This document shows positions 46,651 to 55,587 of a DNA stretch of 59,745 nt, piece by piece (the stretch's first letter is position 1; the number at the start of each line of letters is the position of its first letter). Under the pieces are notes generated by a model. It was not told the origin of the DNA. It ran no database searches and saw nothing but the letters and a program-made list of their open reading frames with translations. Source of the stretch: an uncultured Arenicella sp. (GTDB lineage: Bacteria > Pseudomonadota > Gammaproteobacteria > Arenicellales > Arenicellaceae). The translations under genes were made by a program, and so were the position numbers. The stretch covers positions 1 through 59,745 of the forward strand of contig CAJQNY010000014.1 in the NCBI GenBank assembly GCA_905479805.1, read 5' to 3'.

Positions 46651-47571
46651 CTATAGGTATTCTTTTAAAGTCTCACAAGAAAAGTCCCAAAGACGGTCTG
46701 CTAAATCCTGGTTCTGAGCTAAACGGCTGGGTCGTTCTTCGTTATTGTCAGAAAAATACTTACCGCTCACATTCGCTAATTCCGCCGCGGTGGCTACATA
46801 GCACTGAGTAGATGCACCCTGAGGTATTGATTTCCCACCTAATGCTATTTTCACTAGCAGGCTGGAAACGGGATTATTGATCAGCATGCCTTGCCAACCT
46901 TTCATACTGCGGCTTAAATTGGTTTTGATAACACCCGGATGAACTGCGTTCGCAGTGGCATTACTGCCTTCAAACTGTTTTGCCAGGCTGACAGCGGTTA
47001 ACAAATTGGCTAGTTTGGCTTGGCCGTAAAACTTCCAATCGTTATAACCTTTCGACCCATCGAGGTTGTCGAAGTTAATGCCTTTTAGTGGCGCCATCTT
47101 ATGGGCCAAGCTCGATAACATAACAACCCGACCTTGCTCTGCTTGTTTAACTTGTTCCATCAAATTGTGGGTTAAGATGAAGTGCCCAAAATGGTTGGTG
47201 TTGAATTGCTGTTCAAAGCCGTTCTGTAATTCAAGCTTGGGCAAGGCCATAATGCCTGCATTGCAGATCAGCGCATCAAGCGGAATGTTTAGTTCTTTAA
47301 TGGAATCGCTACATTTCTTCACAGACTCAAAGTCACTTAGTTCACACGCAATAGGTGTAATGTTCCCGCCATTTTCTTTGGCTGCAGACTCGGCCTTTTC
47401 CAAGGTGCGGGCCATGCCGATTATGTGAGCACCCCGCGACTCAAGAACACGCATAGTTTCCTGACCTAAACCAGAATTCACCCCAGTTATGGCGACGGTC
47501 TTACCGGCCAAATCGATACCGTTAGTAACGTCTTCGGCAGTATTTTTCTTGTTGAAATTACTTTTTATCAT
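46651..47571 (-). CDS. short-chain dehydrogenase/reductase (retinol-dehydrogenase-like)
   Basis: This 306-residue enzyme has the NAD(P)-binding TGVNSGLGQETMRVL (near 32), the NAG motif ICNAGIMALP, the catalytic Ser in VVMLSSLAH and Tyr/Lys in FYGQAKLANLL. AVHPGVIKTNLSR follows. This is the classical SDR form closest to the WWOX/retinol dehydrogenase group. Substrate unknown. It follows the DUF819 gene by 27 bases and is probably cotranscribed with it. Confidence 0.9.
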   Translation of the reverse strand: MIKSNFNKKNTAEDVTNGIDLAGKTVAITGVNSGLGQETMRVLESRGAHIIGMARTLEKAESAAKENGGNITPIACELSDFESVKKCSDSIKELNIPLDALICNAGIMALPKLELQNGFEQQFNTNHFGHFILTHNLMEQVKQAEQGRVVMLSSLAHKMAPLKGINFDNLDGSKGYNDWKFYGQAKLANLLTAVSLAKQFEGSNATANAVHPGVIKTNLSRSMKGWQGMLINNPVSSLLVKIALGGKSIPQGASTQCYVATAAELANVSGKYFSDNNEERPSRLAQNQDLADRLWDFSCETLKEYL

Positions 47572-47598
47572 GTTTACCGGATTGAGTAGTCAAACTCG

Positions 47599-48849
47599 TT
47601 ATGGCGCAATGGTTTGCATCAATATCCCGCACAACCAAGCACCGTAGGTGCCGAGAACGTAGCCAAGCACGGCTAGCAAGACGCCAACGGGCGCTAGGGC
47701 TGGGTGGAAGGCTGCTGCCAGCACTGGTGCTGAGGCGGCTCCACCAATATTGGCTTTACTTCCCATCGCTAAGAAGAAGTACGGTGCACGAATAATTAAA
47801 CCGACCACGATAAGCAATACAATATGTATCAACATCCAAATACCACCTACCATAAACAGACCTGGATGATCACCCAATGCCCGTATGTCCATTTTCATGC
47901 CAATAGTGGCGACCAAGATGAAGATGAATACTGTGCCGATTTTAGAAGCGCCTGTGCCCTCATAGGCGCGAGCTTTGGTGAACGACAATATGACACCGAT
48001 GGTGGTCGAAATTACGATCAGCCAAAAGAATTTGGACGTCAGGCTGAATTTCCCGAGCTCAGGTGCGTTCTCTTGAATAGAGGGCGCAATGATATCAGCA
48101 CAGTAATGCGAGAAGGCGGTAGCAGCAAATGCGATGCCGAGCATTACCATGAGGTCTGTGGTGGTAGGGTTTTTAGCAATACTCTTACCATAGGCCTCCA
48201 TTTTCCTTTGTAAGTGTTCCACCGATGAGGAGTCTGCTTTGAAAAATTTGTCTATTTTTTCCTTCTTGCCGATACCGATTAACAAGAAGGCCATCCACAC
48301 TTCGGCAACAATAATATCGACAGTGATCATGATGCCAAATAAATTGTCCGAAGGTTTGAAAACCTCGTACATGGCCGCTTGGTTTGCACCGCCACCGATC
48401 CAGCTACCCGCAACGGTGGTCATGCCACGCCAAACTGCTTCAGGGCCAGCGCCCCCTACTAATTCAGGATCAAACATAGACACGATCAAGATGGCTAAAG
48501 GGCCACCTAAAATAACGCCAACGGTACCTGTTAGAAACATCAGTATAGGTTTGTATCCTAAGCGGGCTATTTCCCTTAAATCAACACTTAGCGTCAATAA
48601 GATTAGACACGCCGGTAATAAATATCGTGATGCTACAAAGTAAAGATTGGAGTTTTCGCCATCGACAATATTAAACGTATTCAATAATGAGGGCAGGAAG
48701 TAGCACAGCAATAACATAGGTACAAAGCTGTAAAACTTCTTTAAACCGGGGTGATCGCTAGAGGATGTTTTGAAAACAAACGCTAGGATGGCGAGTAATA
48801 ACCCAAATACGACAGCGTCGTTGGTTATAAGTGCTTGTGTATGTTCCAT
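47599..48849 (-). CDS. DUF819 family membrane protein
   Basis: This 416-residue protein has about ten or eleven helices, with IMVSMFDPELVG-type loops and GSWIGGGANQAAMYEVF (about 143-159). GSKANIGGAASAPVLAAAFHPALAPVGVLLAVLGY (seen in two pieces, 365-400) is the DUF819 hallmark. These proteins look like secondary transporters with two inverted repeats; substrate unknown. It lies upstream of the SDR gene. Confidence 0.88.
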   Translation of the reverse strand: MEHTQALITNDAVVFGLLLAILAFVFKTSSSDHPGLKKFYSFVPMLLLCYFLPSLLNTFNIVDGENSNLYFVASRYLLPACLILLTLSVDLREIARLGYKPILMFLTGTVGVILGGPLAILIVSMFDPELVGGAGPEAVWRGMTTVAGSWIGGGANQAAMYEVFKPSDNLFGIMITVDIIVAEVWMAFLLIGIGKKEKIDKFFKADSSSVEHLQRKMEAYGKSIAKNPTTTDLMVMLGIAFAATAFSHYCADIIAPSIQENAPELGKFSLTSKFFWLIVISTTIGVILSFTKARAYEGTGASKIGTVFIFILVATIGMKMDIRALGDHPGLFMVGGIWMLIHIVLLIVVGLIIRAPYFFLAMGSKANIGGAASAPVLAAAFHPALAPVGVLLAVLGYVLGTYGAWLCGILMQTIAP

Positions 48850-48936
48850 AACGCTATGCTAACAGCGGCCGCCATGAGAGACAATCATGCATATCTAATT
48901 GTAAATAATTTTGGCCGAATGCGGTAAACTACAAGA

Positions 48937-49209
48937 ATGGCTTTTGCTCTTCTTTTTATAATCGCATTTTTAATAGGCTTCGCTATCTATTCCTATAATC
49001 GTCAATGGGTAATAGCGGTACTAGTCCCTATGGGCTTGTTTTTGCTCACCACAGTTGCAGATGTCTCAGCAAAAGACGCATGGGCATTTAGCTTAGTATT
49101 TGGTTTGCCAATCGTATTCTTTGCCAGCCTATTGGGCGCATATGTTGTACAGATCAGGAGTGATGACCCGGATGATGAGGTCGAGAAAAAAACAGCGGAG
49201 CCCGAATGA
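48937..49209 (+). CDS. small membrane protein of unknown function
   Basis: This 90-residue protein has three hydrophobic segments (about 2-20, 25-42, 52-73) and an acidic-basic tail (RSDDPDDEVEKKTAEPE). I do not recognise a family. It is divergent from DUF819 and its stop is 45 bases before the CoA-transferase start, in the same frame. Confidence 0.6.
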   Translation: MAFALLFIIAFLIGFAIYSYNRQWVIAVLVPMGLFLLTTVADVSAKDAWAFSLVFGLPIVFFASLLGAYVVQIRSDDPDDEVEKKTAEPE

Positions 49210-49254
49210 GCACCTCTAGAGCTGCCCCAATTTAGCAGTGCCGGTATTTCCAGC

Positions 49255-50652
49255 TTGATTAATCATATACAAAAGCTCTGGTTGGATTTAGGTCTGCCAG
49301 GAAGTACTCTGCAGACTTTAGATCTAGGCGGTACACATTCATCACTGGTGAGTTCATTCAATATCGGCCAGGCGGCTCAATCAAGCATAGCGGCGGCAGC
49401 GCTCGCTGCCTCTCAAATATATACCTTGCGTTGCGGTGAGCGGCAATCGGTGACCGTAGATTTACAGCGAGCCGAACAAGAATGCACTGCCCATTTCACC
49501 ATAGACGGCAAGGAACCACAGGTGTGGGCAAAATACTCCGGGCTTTATAAATGTCTAGATGGCTATATTAGAGTGCATGCAAACTTTGATCATCATAGAG
49601 ACAGCTTTCTAAGCCTACTAGATCTGCCTCAAGGCGAGGCCTGTGATAGGCAAGAAGTGGAAGCTAGAGTACTTAAAATAAGCGCGCAGCAACTAGAGAT
49701 CTTGGGGGCTGACAATGGCGCAATTATTTCTATGCTGCGAAGCCTTGAAGACTGGGATGAAATGGAGCAGGCCCGCGCTATGGCGAACGTACCACCGCTA
49801 ATCATTGAAAAAATTGGTGATGCTGAGCCGCAACCATTTAGTGAAATCCAACCTTCGGCAAAACCATTAAGTGGTGTTAGAATTCTGGAGTTAACTCGCG
49901 TACTAGCAGGCCCGGTTTGCGGTAAGACTCTGGCGGCCTACGGCGCCGATGTGTTACTTATTAATTCCCCAGAACTACCAAACATTGAACATCTCGCGGA
50001 GACAAGTCGCGGTAAGTTGTCCGCTCACCTTAACCTTGACTATGAAGATGGTCGGCAACGGCTTCGAGAATTAGTGGCTGACAGTGATGTTTTTGTCCAA
50101 GGTTATCGACCCGGTGGTCTCGAACGCAAAGGGTTTGATGCTCAAAACTTGGCTGAGCTAAAACCAGGCATAGTGTGTGTTGATCTATCGGCTTACGGAC
50201 ATCTAGGGCCTTGGGCGCAAAGAAGAGGTTTCGATTCAATTCTACAAACCAGTACCGGTTTTAATTTTGCTGAAGCACAGGCGCATGGATTGAGTGCACC
50301 TAAAGCTTTTCCCATACAAATATTAGATTTCGCAACCGGGTTTCTAATGGCCTACGGAGCGCAAGTTGCTCTGCGTAGGCGAGCAATTGAAGGTGGTAGT
50401 TGGCAGGTCAGAGCGTCTCTTTTACAGACGGCGAATTGGCTGCGCTCAATGGGCAGAGTTGATATTGCCGATGCTAAACAAAGCAATGTAGTTGATTCCA
50501 ATTTGAATGCTTGCTTGCAACCGTATCAATCGAATTTTGGCAGTCTACATGCATTGCCACACGCAGCTGAGTTTTCTGTTACGACGAATGATTGGTTGAG
50601 ACCCTCATCGCGACCTGGTACTCACTCGCCCCAGTGGATCCAATCCAGTTAA
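49255..50652 (+). CDS. CaiB/BaiF family CoA transferase (family III)
   Basis: This 465-residue protein has SGVRILELTRVLAGPVCGKTLAAYGADVLLI (about 203-233), the LNLDYEDGRQRLRELVADSDVFVQGYRPGGLERKGF block (read in pieces) and DLSAYGHLGPWAQRRGFDSILQTSTG with the catalytic Asp in RGFD. The N-terminal 200 residues look like a degenerate half. Members move CoA between carboxylic acids. The start is TTG with no clear ribosome-binding site; an in-frame TGA (the stop of the previous gene) limits it upstream. Confidence 0.82.
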   Translation: MINHIQKLWLDLGLPGSTLQTLDLGGTHSSLVSSFNIGQAAQSSIAAAALAASQIYTLRCGERQSVTVDLQRAEQECTAHFTIDGKEPQVWAKYSGLYKCLDGYIRVHANFDHHRDSFLSLLDLPQGEACDRQEVEARVLKISAQQLEILGADNGAIISMLRSLEDWDEMEQARAMANVPPLIIEKIGDAEPQPFSEIQPSAKPLSGVRILELTRVLAGPVCGKTLAAYGADVLLINSPELPNIEHLAETSRGKLSAHLNLDYEDGRQRLRELVADSDVFVQGYRPGGLERKGFDAQNLAELKPGIVCVDLSAYGHLGPWAQRRGFDSILQTSTGFNFAEAQAHGLSAPKAFPIQILDFATGFLMAYGAQVALRRRAIEGGSWQVRASLLQTANWLRSMGRVDIADAKQSNVVDSNLNACLQPYQSNFGSLHALPHAAEFSVTTNDWLRPSSRPGTHSPQWIQSS

Positions 50653-50682
50653 AAAAATCTAACCTAACCCTATGAGGGCCCG

Positions 50683-51024
50683 ATGACACCAGAACAGATA
50701 GTCCAACAGAATCTAGATTTTTATAACCTAAGAGATACCGAAGGCTTTGTTTCTTGCCTCGACCAAAACTTTAGACTATATCCCTTAGGGGAGGCTGTGC
50801 CATCAGTTGTTGGTTTAGATCAAGCTAAAGAGATGTATGGAGAAATTTTCGAAAACTCACCGCAGTTGCACTCAGATATATTGACGCGAATAGTGATTGG
50901 TAACAAAGTGATAGACCACGAGAGTATCGTTGGTCGCAACGGATCAGATGAAGTGTTAGAGCTTGTGCTAGTGTATGAAACTACCGGTGACAAAATTTCT
51001 AGAATTACGGTTATCCGAGAATAA
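50683..51024 (+). CDS. NTF2-like / SnoaL-fold protein
   Basis: This 113-residue protein has MTPEQIVQQNLDFYNLRDTEGFVSCLDQNFRLYPLGE and VVGLDQAKEMYGEIFENSPQLHSDI, with IDHESIVGRNG and LVYETTGDKISRITVIRE, the fold of nuclear transport factor 2-like proteins. Such proteins are isomerases, hydrolases or binding proteins. It is probably cotranscribed with the CoA transferase 30 bases upstream. Confidence 0.8.
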   Translation: MTPEQIVQQNLDFYNLRDTEGFVSCLDQNFRLYPLGEAVPSVVGLDQAKEMYGEIFENSPQLHSDILTRIVIGNKVIDHESIVGRNGSDEVLELVLVYETTGDKISRITVIRE

Positions 51025-51063
51025 GCCTTCTACTGGTTTTAGGACAATATTTCTGTAAAGCTT

Positions 51064-51654
51064 CTATAAAGTTTCCACAAACTGCGCCGCGCCGTTCATA
51101 AGCATCTGGATAGCGAGAGCTACCAGGATCATGCCCATTAAGCGTTCTATTGCGATTAATCCGCGATTGCGCAGTATTTTGGCTAAGGGTGTAGCGGCCA
51201 GTAAAATCGCACCTGTTACCAACCAAGCACCCATTAATGCACCCAACCATTCCATCCACCGATTAGGCTCGCTGTTCATGATCAATATCAAGGTGGCGAT
51301 AGTCGAAGGTCCTGCGATATATGGAATTGCCAGAGGCACAATAAACGGTTCTTCCTCGTTTGCCGGTGTGGCATGACCGTGCTCAGGCGGGAAAATCATT
51401 TTGATCGCAATTAGAAATAACACGACGCCGCCCGTTGTGGTCAATGCTGGCTCGGAAATTTTCAGCGCATCCAAGAAGTGTTGACCCGCAAAAAGAAAAA
51501 TTATCATGATCAAGAGGGCAATAAGCAGCTCTCGCATTATGACTTTGGTGCGCCGTTCTTGTGGAACATTCTTTAATGCCGTCAAGTACATCGGTATATT
51601 GCCGAGTGGGTCCATGACTAGGAATAGTAGAAGAGCGGCTGAGAGTATGGTCAT
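51064..51654 (-). CDS. MarC family integral membrane protein
   Basis: This 196-residue protein has six predicted helices, with LFLVMDPLGNIPMYLTALKNVPQERR and IALLIMIIFLFAGQHFLDAL. FIVPLAIPYIAGPSTIATLILIM and GLIAIERLMGMILVALAIQMLMNG are typical of MarC/UPF0056. The family is named after the mar locus but its role is not established. It is convergent with the NTF2-like gene. Confidence 0.9.
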   Translation of the reverse strand: MTILSAALLLFLVMDPLGNIPMYLTALKNVPQERRTKVIMRELLIALLIMIIFLFAGQHFLDALKISEPALTTTGGVVLFLIAIKMIFPPEHGHATPANEEEPFIVPLAIPYIAGPSTIATLILIMNSEPNRWMEWLGALMGAWLVTGAILLAATPLAKILRNRGLIAIERLMGMILVALAIQMLMNGAAQFVETL

Positions 51655-51689
51655 AGTGATACTGGATTAATTGTTCATCTAATAGCTAT

Positions 51690-51723
51690 TCTAGCCCACT
51701 TCTAACTATGGAAGTGGGCTAGA
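51690..51723. terminator. hairpin between marC-like and M2 peptidase genes
   Basis: TCTAGCCCACTTC (51690-51702) pairs perfectly with GAAGTGGGCTAGA (51711-51723) over an eight-base loop, 23 bases after the M2 peptidase stop (both on minus). No long T-run follows on either side, so it may be an imperfect terminator or a structural repeat. Confidence 0.6.
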
Positions 51724-51745
51724 ATGTTTTGTGCTGGCTAGAGTT

Positions 51746-53596
51746 TTAGTTTGTCCAGCCGCATTGGCGACCTTCGTTTTCTTTCTTAAGCCAAGCATTC
51801 AACGGAGCGAAATAATCAATAATCGCACTCGCGTCCATACTTCTCTGCCCAGTCATAGCTTCCATTGCATCCGGCCAAGGTTTGCTTTGACCCATGGTCA
51901 ACATATCGCCCAGTTTTTTACCGGCCTTTTTGTTTCCATAGATTGAGCACTCATGCAGAGGTCCTTTAAAGCCTGCTGCGTCGCACAGGGCCTTATGGAA
52001 TTGAAACTGCATGATGAACGAAAGGAAATAGCGCGTATAGGGTGTATTACCAGGGATATGGTACTTGGCGCCTGCATCAAAATGTTCTTCAGTCCGTTCT
52101 ACGCCGGGTGCGATACCTTGGTATTCGGTTCTAAGTTTCCACCAACCTTCATTGTATTCTTCAGGACCGATTTCGCCTGAAAATACCTTCCAACGCCATT
52201 CATCAATCATCTTTCCAAATGGTAAAAAGGCAATCTTTTCCAGAGCTAGTTTCATTTGTTTATTAATAGTGGCTTCTTCGCTTTCAACTACTTCATCTAT
52301 TAAGCCTTTTTCTTTCAAATAACCAGGTGTCATCGACAACACAATAGTGTCACCAATAGCTTCATGGAAGCCGTCATGTGCGCCGCCTTTGAAAACCGAG
52401 GGTTGCTCCTTATACATCAAGTAGTAATAGATGTGCCCTAGTTCATGATGTAATGTGCCGAGCTGCTCTTCGTTGATCTCAACGCATTGTTTGATACGTG
52501 GGTCATTGCCGTTGTCAATATCCCAGGCACTGGCATGACAAACCACATTACGGTCGGCCGGCTTTTTAATCATTGAGTTTTCATAAAAGCTATCAGGTAA
52601 ATCAGGTAGACCCAGAGAGGTAAAAAACCCTTCCGCTGTCTGCGTCATTTTTAATTCGTCGTAACCTTGTTCTTTTAATGCAGCAGTTACATCAAGTGAC
52701 GCAACACCTTCGTACGGCTCCATAATTGGGTAAATGTTATCCCAGGTTTGAGACCACATATTTCCTAATAAGTGAGCTGGGATGGGGCCATCGAGTGACA
52801 CTTTGTCTTCACCATATTGCTCGCTCAGTTTAGCGCGAACGTGGCAATGTAACTCTTCGTAGAAAGGCTTAACCTGATCCCAGAGTCGGCGCGCCTCAAT
52901 CGTGAACTCTTGCGTGTCCATATCGTAGCCAGCCTTCCAAAGATCGCCTAAGTTATCAAACCCAAATGTTTTTGATCCTTCATTCCCAAGCTCAACAAAA
53001 CGCTGATATTGTTGCCGATAAGCGGGTGATATGGTACGCCAACCTTGCCACACATCAAGTAATTCATCATAGTCTCGAGACTCACGTAACACAGTTTCGA
53101 GCTCTTGCAGTTCTCGGCAATTTTCGCCCTTTTGATCGCAGTACTTACCAGCGCCATATTGGCCTTCCATGTCCGTTAAGATCTGTGCTAATTCAGCTCG
53201 TGCTGCTGGGTCATCTGGTGCGGGGGCTGAGCTGCCACGCAGCATCAACTCAATTGCACGGGCGGTTTTCTCATCCATTTCTGTGCCAAGGAATTTCTTT
53301 GCTTGATTCACTAACTTGCTTTCAAACTCCAAGGAACGCTCACCCGCCTTGGCAGCAAGTACAGCGGTATCTTTGGTAATGTAAGTGTTGCGTACCCAGT
53401 ACGCCGCTTCAACTTCCTTTGCGAGCTCTTGGCCTTCTTTTTGAATGCGCTCGACGAACTCAGCCGCGGATTCAGTATCTGGCGATTTGCTGCTGGATTT
53501 CTTTGCCTGGACAGTAGAAGTACCGAATAAGGTTAGTGAAATAACCAGCGCCAAAATGCGCCAGCCTGTCGTTTTATTGAAAATAGTCGTATTCAT
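51746..53596 (-). CDS. M2 family peptidyl-dipeptidase (ACE-like)
   Basis: This 616-residue secreted zinc peptidase has a signal peptide (about 1-32, TVQA). The zinc site is HHELGH (His384, Glu385, His388), with a downstream GLU in GFHEAIGDTIVLSMT. PCEL-like regions of ACE are seen as WRWKVFSGEIGPEEYNEGWW and YFLSFIMQFQFHKALC, read in pieces, near the C-terminus. Bacterial ACE-like enzymes release dipeptides from peptide C-termini. It lies downstream of a POT peptide-transporter gene. Confidence 0.94.
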   Translation of the reverse strand: MNTTIFNKTTGWRILALVISLTLFGTSTVQAKKSSSKSPDTESAAEFVERIQKEGQELAKEVEAAYWVRNTYITKDTAVLAAKAGERSLEFESKLVNQAKKFLGTEMDEKTARAIELMLRGSSAPAPDDPAARAELAQILTDMEGQYGAGKYCDQKGENCRELQELETVLRESRDYDELLDVWQGWRTISPAYRQQYQRFVELGNEGSKTFGFDNLGDLWKAGYDMDTQEFTIEARRLWDQVKPFYEELHCHVRAKLSEQYGEDKVSLDGPIPAHLLGNMWSQTWDNIYPIMEPYEGVASLDVTAALKEQGYDELKMTQTAEGFFTSLGLPDLPDSFYENSMIKKPADRNVVCHASAWDIDNGNDPRIKQCVEINEEQLGTLHHELGHIYYYLMYKEQPSVFKGGAHDGFHEAIGDTIVLSMTPGYLKEKGLIDEVVESEEATINKQMKLALEKIAFLPFGKMIDEWRWKVFSGEIGPEEYNEGWWKLRTEYQGIAPGVERTEEHFDAGAKYHIPGNTPYTRYFLSFIMQFQFHKALCDAAGFKGPLHECSIYGNKKAGKKLGDMLTMGQSKPWPDAMEAMTGQRSMDASAIIDYFAPLNAWLKKENEGRQCGWTN

Positions 53597-53640
53597 TTTA
53601 TACCTCTTGAAAACGTATGATATTTGTCACAAATGAAAAC

Positions 53641-53666
53641 AAAAGGACGGCAATAGCCGTCCTTTT
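53641..53666 (-). terminator. strong intrinsic terminator after the POT transporter gene
   Basis: AAAAGGACGGC (53641-53651) pairs with GCCGTCCTTTT (53656-53666) over AATA. In the minus direction the stem is followed by TTTTGTTTTC, 24 bases after the POT stop and 45 before the M2 peptidase start. Confidence 0.9.
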
Positions 53667-53689
53667 GAAAATGCGTAAGTCGAATGAGG

Positions 53690-55186
53690 CTATACTCCTT
53701 CGACTTCCTTTTCCCATTTCTTGGTGAACATGCCGAGCAATAGAATCACAGCGCCGATGCCAATGCTAAAAGTAGCAATCTGCATATACAGACTAGGCAT
53801 TTCAGAAACGTTGTTCGGATCAAAACTACCCGCTAGAAGGCCGGCGATGATGTTGCCGATGGAATAAGTAAGAACGAATACGCCCATCATTTGACCGATA
53901 AAACGTTGCGGTGATAATTTGCTTACCGCACTTAGTGCAATCGGACTTAAGCAAAGCTCGCCGACGGTGTGCAGAAAATACACCATGATTAACCAGAACG
54001 GTGCCGCTTTCATGCCTGTCGCTGCTATTTGAGCTGCGTAATACATAACGATAAAACCGCTTGCCATGATCATTAAGCCGACCGCGCACTTAATACCATA
54101 GGCAGGTGTCACCATGCGCTTCCCTAGATTAATCCATAGCGCTGCAAAGAATGGTGTTAGTAGCACAATGAACAATGCGTTTGCAGATCCAAACCATCCG
54201 GTCGGTATTTCAAAACCACCGACCATTCGATCAGTATGATCTTGTGCGAAAAGGTTGAGGGTTGACCCTGCTTGTTCAAAGCCTGACCAGAAACATGCCG
54301 AAGCAACACACACCAATAGCAGCGCGATCATTCCGCGTTTTTCGGTATCATTTAATTTCCCAAGGAAAAATATGGAAGCAAAATATAGAAAAAATACCAA
54401 AGTAAAAATGACGGCGACGCTTTCAGCAATGGCTACGGGGTTGAAGGCCATTCTTCCGCTGATCATCATCCAAGTAACAAGTGCTAAGACAGCCAAAAAT
54501 GCGCCAATGACTAAACGGCTATTACGCTCTCCAGCACTTGAAAGTCTAGCAGTGGGTTCAGCGCTAACACCTTCTAAGTTACCGATTGTTTTGCGATATT
54601 GAATAAGTCCAATTGCCATGCCGACCGCGGCTGCACCAAAAGCCCAATGCCAACCGTAGGCAGTAGATAGATAGCCACAGACGATGTAACCAATAAAAGA
54701 CCCTAGATTGATGCCCATATAATAAATCGCATAACCAGCGTCACGACGCTGGTCTTCGATTGAGTAGAGCTGGCCAACAACGGCACCGATATTCGGCTTA
54801 AGTAAGCCTGTACCAAGCACAACCAGTATCAGCCCAATGAAGAATGTATTGTCAGCGGGTATCGCTAATACGATATGGCCAATCATGATGGTGATGCCGC
54901 CATACCAAATAGCTTTCTGGCCACCAATCAAGCGGTCAGCAATCCAACCTCCGGGAAGACCCATAAAATAAACTGAGCCAGTGTATAAACCATAAATTGC
55001 GGCAGCAGCGGCAACGGTGATTTCAAGCCCGCCTTCTTGCATCGAAGCAGTCATGTAAAGTACTAGCAAGACGCGCATACCGTAGTAACTCATTCTCTCC
55101 CACATTTCTGTGAAGAACAGCGTCTGTAGGCCTTTCGGGTGCCCGAAGAATGCCGTGTTTAATGGATTAGAGGTTGTAGAATTCAT
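53690..55186 (-). CDS. POT family proton-coupled peptide transporter
   Basis: This 498-residue MFS protein has about 14 helices. The first helix carries the ExxER motif in TEMWERMSYYGMRVLLVLYM (residues 27-46). GGWIADRLIGGQKAIWYGG, GTGLLKPNIGAVVGQLY and YMGINLGSFIGYIVCGYL are POT signatures. GELCLSPIALSAVSKLSPQR comes near the end. It imports di- and tripeptides with protons. The M2 dipeptidase gene downstream should supply its substrates. Confidence 0.94.
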   Translation of the reverse strand: MNSTTSNPLNTAFFGHPKGLQTLFFTEMWERMSYYGMRVLLVLYMTASMQEGGLEITVAAAAAIYGLYTGSVYFMGLPGGWIADRLIGGQKAIWYGGITIMIGHIVLAIPADNTFFIGLILVVLGTGLLKPNIGAVVGQLYSIEDQRRDAGYAIYYMGINLGSFIGYIVCGYLSTAYGWHWAFGAAAVGMAIGLIQYRKTIGNLEGVSAEPTARLSSAGERNSRLVIGAFLAVLALVTWMMISGRMAFNPVAIAESVAVIFTLVFFLYFASIFFLGKLNDTEKRGMIALLLVCVASACFWSGFEQAGSTLNLFAQDHTDRMVGGFEIPTGWFGSANALFIVLLTPFFAALWINLGKRMVTPAYGIKCAVGLMIMASGFIVMYYAAQIAATGMKAAPFWLIMVYFLHTVGELCLSPIALSAVSKLSPQRFIGQMMGVFVLTYSIGNIIAGLLAGSFDPNNVSEMPSLYMQIATFSIGIGAVILLLGMFTKKWEKEVEGV

Positions 55187-55587
55187 AGGATTACCTGTTA
55201 TTTATTATCTTTCCTTTGGGAGTATGAGTTAATTAGAGAGTACTGTATCGAATTGGGTTTTCCCCAAATAAGGTACACAGCCCTTGTTCATTGAAACTCA
55301 ATAGCTCTTTTGCGGTCAGCGTCATTGCGCCGATTTATTATTTATTAAAATACGAACAAACCAAAAATCAGTTGTTCGTTTGCACAAAGCTACGCCATTG
55401 CGTAATTTGTTGATGCAAAGAGTCTACTAATTTTGCTGCGTTGATGCAAAAGCCACACCCCGATATTTCAACGGTTCTATGGCCCTGTCAACGTGGATTA
55501 TTTGGTTGCTAGGTTCTAACTATGTAAATGGCCGGATTCCGTAAGCAAATTGCAGTGGGGCTGAATCTATCTGCGATGTGCATTTAC
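55187..55587. other. 401-base region upstream of the POT transporter gene
   Basis: No gene is seen. It holds two copies of GTTGATGCAAA (55409-55419, 55440-55450) spaced 31 bases and an inverted repeat ACGAACAA/TTGTTCGT (55352-55359, 55372-55379). Both could be control sites for the POT gene starting at 55186. Confidence 0.5.

Noticed and set aside
48937-50652. Small membrane protein and CoA transferase in one frame separated only by TGA, suggesting readthrough
   Set aside because: Joining a membrane protein to a soluble CoA transferase makes little functional sense, and a TTG start after the stop gives a normal-length enzyme.
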